A stretch of DNA of 19,566 nucleotides from Bin5 sp034428435 (GTDB taxonomy: Bacteria > Chloroflexota > Anaerolineae > Caldilineales > Caldilineaceae). The stretch is from the NCBI GenBank assembly GCA_034428435.1, contig DAOUHY010000180.1, forward strand, positions 1 to 19,566, read 5' to 3'. A program made the position numbers and the translations under genes. Shown here piece by piece: positions 16,192 through 19,566 of this stretch (its first letter is position 1; each line of letters opens with the position of its first letter). Below the pieces are notes generated by a model, which saw nothing but the letters and a program-made list of their open reading frames with translations, was not told where the DNA came from and did no database searches.

Positions 16192-17175
16192 TTACCAGTG
16201 CAGGACGGGTGTATGCACGGGGGCATCCCAAAGCTGCAGCAGCTCGTCGTCCAGTCTCATCAGGGTTATGGTATACCCGCCGCGGCCGAGACAGGTCAGA
16301 TAGTTACCGATCAGCTGGCGTTCGACGCGAAGATTATGTGCGGCCAGCAGCTGGTGAATTGCCTCGGAGAAGAGGTACAACTCCAGAGGCGGCGTACCGC
16401 CCATCCCACTGATGAACAGAAGTATGCGATCACCGGAAGTAAAGGGCAGGTCATGGAGAACTGGATGCACGATCAGGTCGACGATTTCGGGCATCCCTTT
16501 GCTCACAGAACGCACTTCGCCGGGTTCGCCGTGAATGCCCACGCCCAGTTCGATCGAATCGTCTGCCAGATTATCGTTGGGCCCGTTGCGAGGGAGCGTG
16601 TTGATGTTTGTTCCTACGCCCATGCTGCGGGAGGAGGCGATTGCCCGCCGCGTTACTGCCTCAGCCTCTGTTAGCGAGTAACCGGATTCGGCGGCGGCGC
16701 CGGCGATTTTGCAGGCGAGGGTGGCTGCGCCGAGGCCGCGGCGATTGGAGACATTGGGGATCGACACGTCGTCATTGACGAGCACGTAGCGAGCGTCGAT
16801 TCCCTCCTGCATGGCAATCTCGATGGTCAGCTCGGTGTTGAGCACGCCGCCGGCGTAGTTCTTTACAACGAAGAGGACTCCTCCGCAGCGGTTGACCGAG
16901 TGGACGGCAGCCAACAGTTGGACGGGGGAAGGGCTGGTAAAGATGGGACCTGGACAGGCGGCGTCGAGCATGCCCAGACCGACGTAGCCGGTGGGCAGAG
17001 GTTCGTGCCCGCTGCCGCTGCCTTTTACGACCGCGACTTTTCCGGAAGGGGCGGGGGCCAAACGCTCGACGAAGTCCGGGTCGAAGTGTACTTTGATTGT
17101 GTCCGGGTGGCTCAGCGCCATACCACGCAGGCTCTGCGTGATGGCGCTACCCGGTTTGGTCATTAAATCTTGCAT
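16192..17175 (-). CDS. dhaK: Dihydroxyacetone kinase subunit DhaK (dihydroxyacetone-binding)
   Basis: The protein is 327 residues from an ATG at 17175; an ATG at 17163 is an alternative. It binds dihydroxyacetone covalently as a hemiaminal through a His: GVGIHGEPG carries His215. KGSGSGHEPLPTGYVG (51-66) carries the catalytic His57. The block VVKNYAGGVLNTE (103-115) and VNDDVSIPN are family signatures, as is ISGMGGTPPLELYL near the C-terminus. It is first in the operon, behind a near-consensus promoter. A 31-base gap separates it from dhaL. No Shine-Dalgarno is evident before either start. Length is somewhat shorter than E. coli DhaK (356), but the core motifs are complete. Confidence 0.94.
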   Translation of the reverse strand: MQDLMTKPGSAITQSLRGMALSHPDTIKVHFDPDFVERLAPAPSGKVAVVKGSGSGHEPLPTGYVGLGMLDAACPGPIFTSPSPVQLLAAVHSVNRCGGVLFVVKNYAGGVLNTELTIEIAMQEGIDARYVLVNDDVSIPNVSNRRGLGAATLACKIAGAAAESGYSLTEAEAVTRRAIASSRSMGVGTNINTLPRNGPNDNLADDSIELGVGIHGEPGEVRSVSKGMPEIVDLIVHPVLHDLPFTSGDRILLFISGMGGTPPLELYLFSEAIHQLLAAHNLRVERQLIGNYLTCLGRGGYTITLMRLDDELLQLWDAPVHTPVLHW

Positions 17176-17211
17176 CGTTCATTGTGGGCAATGCTCGGCA
17201 ACAACAGGGCC

Positions 17212-17240
17212 ATTGTAGCCTGAAGTGCGGCTTTTTTCAA
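17212..17240 (-). promoter_or_regulatory. Near-consensus sigma-70-type promoter of the dha/glp operon
   Basis: On the minus strand the -35 is TTGAAA (17235-17240) and the -10 is TACAAT (17212-17217). The spacer is exactly 17 bases (17218-17234). A start near 17205 would leave a leader of about 30 bases before the dhaK ATG. No terminator or second strong promoter is seen within the operon. The spacing and both hexamers make this the best promoter visible in the window. Confidence 0.65.
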
Positions 17241-17510
17241 CGCGGCGGGCATTTCATGTCAGGGCAGTCGCATCTTATCGGGATAGAACTCCCCAGAGAT
17301 AGTCAGCTTTCCAACCGGCACGGTAACGTTTGGCAGAGATTCCGGATTGGGCGCTTTTCTGTCTGCGTAAGAGGTTGAGAGGTGTTCGGCGCAAAATGGT
17401 CAAGTTGTGTTGCTCATGAAAGCCTTGAGTGCTGATGCGCGCATTTCATTCATCGTGGACCATATGTCCTGGAGGTGGGTCACAGGCTTTGTCGTGTGTG
17501 TGTTGGACGA

Positions 17511-17540
17511 GAGTTTACGAGCGTTTACGAGCGTTTACGT
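17511..17540. repeat. Three tandem copies of a 10-bp repeat (consensus GCGTTTACGA)
   Basis: The sequence reads GAGTTTACGA, GCGTTTACGA, GCGTTTACGT, with at most two mismatches from the consensus per copy. The 10-bp period is close to one DNA helical turn. It sits roughly 270 bases upstream of the dhaK promoter. It could be a protein-binding array or a slippage product. Confidence 0.7.
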
Positions 17541-17684
17541 GATGCCTTAACTACAGAACATGGGAATTGTTCGATGGGCTGCAGTGAGGGATTCGCCAGT
17601 GCGCATAGGCGCGTGCGAGGTCAATCGAGAGATGTACAAGCGTTGTACGTCCGGTGATATGGTGGGACGCAGTTGGCGTCAGAT

Positions 17685-17744
17685 GTCGGGTAACGTCGGG
17701 CCAAGTAGGCATAAGTCGGGTAAAGTAGGGTAAAGTAGGGCGAA
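17685..17744. repeat. Six tandem copies of a degenerate decamer (consensus GTCGGGTAAA)
   Basis: Copies start at 17685, 17695, 17705, 17715, 17725 and 17735. They read GTCGGGTAAC, GTCGGGCCAA, GTAGGCATAA, GTCGGGTAAA, GTAGGGTAAA and GTAGGGCGAA. The phase is exactly 10 bp with no indels although the copies have diverged by substitution. An A/T run (AAATTTTTTT, 17743-17752) follows immediately. The same decamer family recurs at 17899. Confidence 0.75.
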
Positions 17745-17898
17745 ATTTTTTTCTCCGGTTCTTGTTGTCGTTACGCTTTTGCATCAGTTTTTGCGTGTCC
17801 GGAGCGTGTTCCCGGTTCTGGCAAGTTCGCCACGATGCTCTTCCCCCACTCCAACAGACGACAGACTCATGCCGGTTAGCTGGCGATGGGGGCAGGTG

Positions 17899-17938
17899 GT
17901 CGGGTCAAGTCGGGTCAGGTCGTGAAAAGTCGGGTCGG
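17899..17938. repeat. Four further copies of the GTCGGGT-type decamer
   Basis: Copies start at 17899, 17909, 17919 and 17929. They read GTCGGGTCAA, GTCGGGTCAG, GTCGTGAAAA and GTCGGGTCGG. They are on the same strand and in the same 10-bp phase as the array at 17685-17744, about 155 bases away. Confidence 0.7.
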
Positions 17939-18071
17939 AGCGGGCAGTTTTCCTTGTTATGGTCTTTTGCGTATTGCTTCAAGCACGAATCCTCGCTGTT
18001 TTCGTTGGGTACTGGGCAGTTCACAGTCTTGTACGAGCCCTGATTGGCCTTCAGATTCCCAGCTAGCGAGA

Positions 18072-18087
18072 GTCATGGCTTCATGAC
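18072..18087. promoter_or_regulatory. Short perfect dyad, operator-like
   Basis: GTCATG and CATGAC form a perfect 6-bp inverted repeat around GCTT. The size and spacing resemble a binding site for a dimeric regulator, but no gene starts nearby. A chance palindrome cannot be excluded. Confidence 0.25.
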
Positions 18088-18172
18088 AGTACGCTCTCAG
18101 CAGTACCCATTCGCAATTTGTCATAGGGTTATTATATCACTGTTTTTGATGCGATTGCGCTGCATTTCACGT

Positions 18173-18411
18173 GCAGCCCAAAATGGGAGCGAGTACGAGG
18201 GCACCCACAAGGGGTGCCCCTACGGGTTTATGCATGCAGTCCAAAATGGGAGCGAGTACGAGGGCACCCACAAGGGGTGCCCCTACGGGTTTATGCATGC
18301 AGTCCAAATTGGGTGCGAGTACGAGGGCACCCGCAAGGGGTGCCCCTACGGGTTTATGCATGCAGTCCAAATTGGGTGCGAGGGCGAGGGCACCCACAAG
18401 GGGTGCCCCTA
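18173..18411. repeat. 63-bp tandem repeat (3.8 copies), each with a hairpin
   Basis: Units start at 18173, 18236, 18299 and 18362, with exact 63-base spacing; the last stops matching after 18411. Each unit contains GGGCACCC and GGGTGCCC as an 8-bp stem around a 5-base loop. The hairpins are at 18199-18219, 18262-18282, 18325-18345 and 18388-18408. Copies 1-2 share CCAAAATGGGAGC while copies 3-4 share CCAAATTGGGTGC, suggesting two rounds of duplication. The flank GCCCCTACGGG is typical of REP-like palindromes I associate with environmental Chloroflexota, from memory. Because 63 is a multiple of three, several frames stay open through the array. Those frames are not believed to be genes. Confidence 0.85.
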
Positions 18412-18521
18412 GCGGTGCTGGTGGAGGGACAAGAGACGGGCTGGGCGGTCTGTCAGTCCCGGTGACCCCAAGACCAGGTCTGCACGGGGCAGTTCGCGGT
18501 TTATTGCAGGGGCGGAATTGG

Positions 18522-19566
18522 TTACCGGCCATTTTGATCAGCTGAAAAGTCCTCGTCGACGCCGAGTTCACCGGCCAGTTCTTCAAGCCTGTGCCAGGTC
18601 CTCTCTTCAACGTAGATGCCATCCTCGCGGCCCCTTTGGGTCCGCAAGAATTCGAGTTCGCCGGGGTAGTAGACGCGTTCGACGCCCTCGGCAGGCGGTG
18701 TTGCCGTCAGGTATTGGGCGAACTCGGTTACTTCCTGCTTGAAATCTTCCAAAGGGCGGAAGGCGTCGACCTGGAAGACGGCCATGAAGCAGCCGTCGTT
18801 GTGGCGGCCGGTCGGTTCGATCCCGAAACCCAGGCCGGTCAGCAGTCCGGAGAGAATTTCGACCATGGCGGACAGGCCGTATCCTTTGTGGCCTTCCGAA
18901 CCGCCGAGGGGCAGCATGGCGCCGCCGTTGCGGGCGGCGGCAGGGTCTGTGGAGGCGCGGCCTTCACTGTCGATCACCCAGCCGGTGGGTATTGACTGGT
19001 TGCGCTGGATGGCAACGCCCAGTTTGCCGCCGGCGACGGCAGAGGTTGCGATGTCGATGCAGAAGGGGCCGTCGAGGTTGGAAGGGACGGCTATACAGAT
19101 CGGGTTGGTACCGAGGCGAGGTTCGCGTCCGCCGAAGGGGGCAACGCTCTTGGGGCCGCGGCCGGAGTCGGCGGTCATGAGCCCGATCATGCCGGCTTCG
19201 GCGGCCATGAGGGGATAGTCGGTCAGGCGTCCGACGTGGCCCTGGCGCACGACGGTGGCGGCGGCGACGTTTTCGCGGCGGGCTTTGTCGATTGTCAGCT
19301 GCATGGCGCGTTCGGAAACGGTGAATCCAAAACCCCAGTTTCCGTCCACGACGGTTGTGGCGGGGCTCTCCTGCGTGATAGTGAAGGGGGCTCCGGGCTG
19401 AAAGTGGCCCTTCTGGATTGAGGCGATGTAGCCGGAGACATGGATGACACCGTGCGAGTCGTGGCCGGCCAGATTGGCGGCAATCAGGTGGCGCGAGATG
19501 GTGGCGGCTTCTGCGGAGGAGGCGCCGGCGGCATGCATGAGCCGTCGTGCGATCCGTTCGAGTCGA
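18522..19566 (-). CDS. LDH2-family malate/L-lactate/ureidoglycolate-type dehydrogenase, 5' end beyond window
   Basis: The frame is open from the window edge to the stop at 18522. The first internal ATG is at 19538, but translation upstream of it reads RLERIARRL. This is the expected N-terminal helix of the family, so the true start lies beyond 19566. The family is NAD(P)-dependent 2-hydroxyacid oxidoreductases unrelated to classical LDH. The block LAGHDSHGVIHVSGY has the conserved DSHG histidine. Other family signatures are the cofactor-site LGTNPICIAVP, the IPTGWVIDSEGRASTDP stretch and the SEGHKGYGLSAMVEILSG block. The exact substrate (malate, lactate, ureidoglycolate, sulfolactate or other) cannot be fixed from these motifs. 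The C-terminal ~25 residues are acidic and variable. It runs in the same direction as the dha/glp operon but is separated from it by 1.3 kb. Confidence 0.88.
   Translation of the reverse strand, partial: RLERIARRLMHAAGASSAEAATISRHLIAANLAGHDSHGVIHVSGYIASIQKGHFQPGAPFTITQESPATTVVDGNWGFGFTVSERAMQLTIDKARRENVAAATVVRQGHVGRLTDYPLMAAEAGMIGLMTADSGRGPKSVAPFGGREPRLGTNPICIAVPSNLDGPFCIDIATSAVAGGKLGVAIQRNQSIPTGWVIDSEGRASTDPAAARNGGAMLPLGGSEGHKGYGLSAMVEILSGLLTGLGFGIEPTGRHNDGCFMAVFQVDAFRPLEDFKQEVTEFAQYLTATPPAEGVERVYYPGELEFLRTQRGREDGIYVEERTWHRLEELAGELGVDEDFSADQNGR

Larger units (their letters stand above)
17176..18521. other. 1.3-kb gene-poor, repeat-bearing intergenic region
   Basis: This lies between the operon promoter side and the 3' end of the LDH2-family gene. 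Short open frames (up to ~120 codons) occur on both strands but none resembles a protein family or has convincing start signals. Several merely read through repeats. Base composition is visibly less GC-rich and less codon-structured than in the flanking genes. The region contains the dhaK promoter, three arrays of 10-bp tandem repeats, an AT-rich patch near 18117-18150, a small dyad and a 63-bp tandem repeat. No tRNA or known riboswitch fold was recognised. Confidence 0.6.

Noticed and set aside
16161..16226. Upstream ATG start for dhaL adding 22 residues
   Set aside because: It overlaps the 3' end of dhaK, and the added residues have no family counterpart; the ATG at 16160 matches the usual DhaL N-terminus.
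17435..17444. Perfect 10-bp palindrome ATGCGCGCAT upstream of dhaK
   Set aside because: Short alternating purine-pyrimidine palindromes are expected by chance in GC-rich DNA, and it is ~200 bases from the promoter.
17762..18043. 93-codon plus-strand frame in the intergenic region
   Set aside because: It reads through the decamer array, has no ribosome-binding site and no recognisable domain.
18173..18411. CRISPR array
   Set aside because: Units are directly abutting 63-mers with no unique spacers, and no cas genes are present.
18044..18622. Open frames on both strands through the 63-bp repeat (for example 18044-18412 plus and 18167-18622 minus)
   Set aside because: They arise because the repeat length is divisible by three. 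The translation is the repeat itself and no start signal or family match is seen.

Overview
The window looks like chromosomal DNA from a GC-rich bacterium. My best guess is a Chloroflexota lineage related to Caldilineales. The guess rests on a DUF5656-type membrane protein, a CHAT protease, an O-antigen-ligase fusion, REP-like hairpin repeats and scarce Shine-Dalgarno sequences. It is an inference from family content, not a placement. I see no rRNA, tRNA, transposase, integrase or CRISPR array.

Positions 1-5466 hold a surface-polysaccharide/protease pair and a membrane gene. On the minus strand a CHAT-domain (caspase-like) protein overlaps a large membrane protein. That protein joins a glycoside-hydrolase-like barrel to a Wzy/WaaL-type O-antigen ligase/polymerase domain. 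The barrel keeps the acid/base Glu but appears to have lost the nucleophile Glu. A divergent multi-pass DUF5656-like protein sits on the plus strand.

Positions 5526-17175 hold ten co-directional minus-strand genes. In order of transcription they are dhaK, dhaL, glpK, dhaM, a stand-alone HPr, enzyme I (ptsI), glpA, glpB, glpC and a panE-like ketopantoate reductase. Most gaps are 0-50 bases and a near-consensus promoter lies upstream of dhaK. Two routes converge on dihydroxyacetone phosphate (DHAP). Glycerol goes via GlpK to glycerol-3-phosphate and then via the quinone-linked GlpABC dehydrogenase. Dihydroxyacetone is phosphorylated by DhaKL, recharged from PEP through EI, HPr and DhaM. The operon therefore carries its own soluble PTS without any sugar-transporting EII. 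No glycerol facilitator, glycerol dehydrogenase or regulator is visible.

Positions 17176-18521 are a 1.3-kb gene-poor stretch. It holds the dha/glp promoter, three arrays of 10-bp tandem repeats, a small dyad and a 63-bp tandem repeat in which every unit carries an 8-bp-stem hairpin. Positions 18522-19566 hold an LDH2-family malate/lactate dehydrogenase on the minus strand. Its 5' end runs off the window.

The most distinctive observations are the operon-private PTS, the likely CTG start of dhaM, the GH-like pseudoenzyme fused to a polysaccharide ligase next to a CHAT protease, the helically phased decamer arrays, and the polar insertions recurring in operon proteins.
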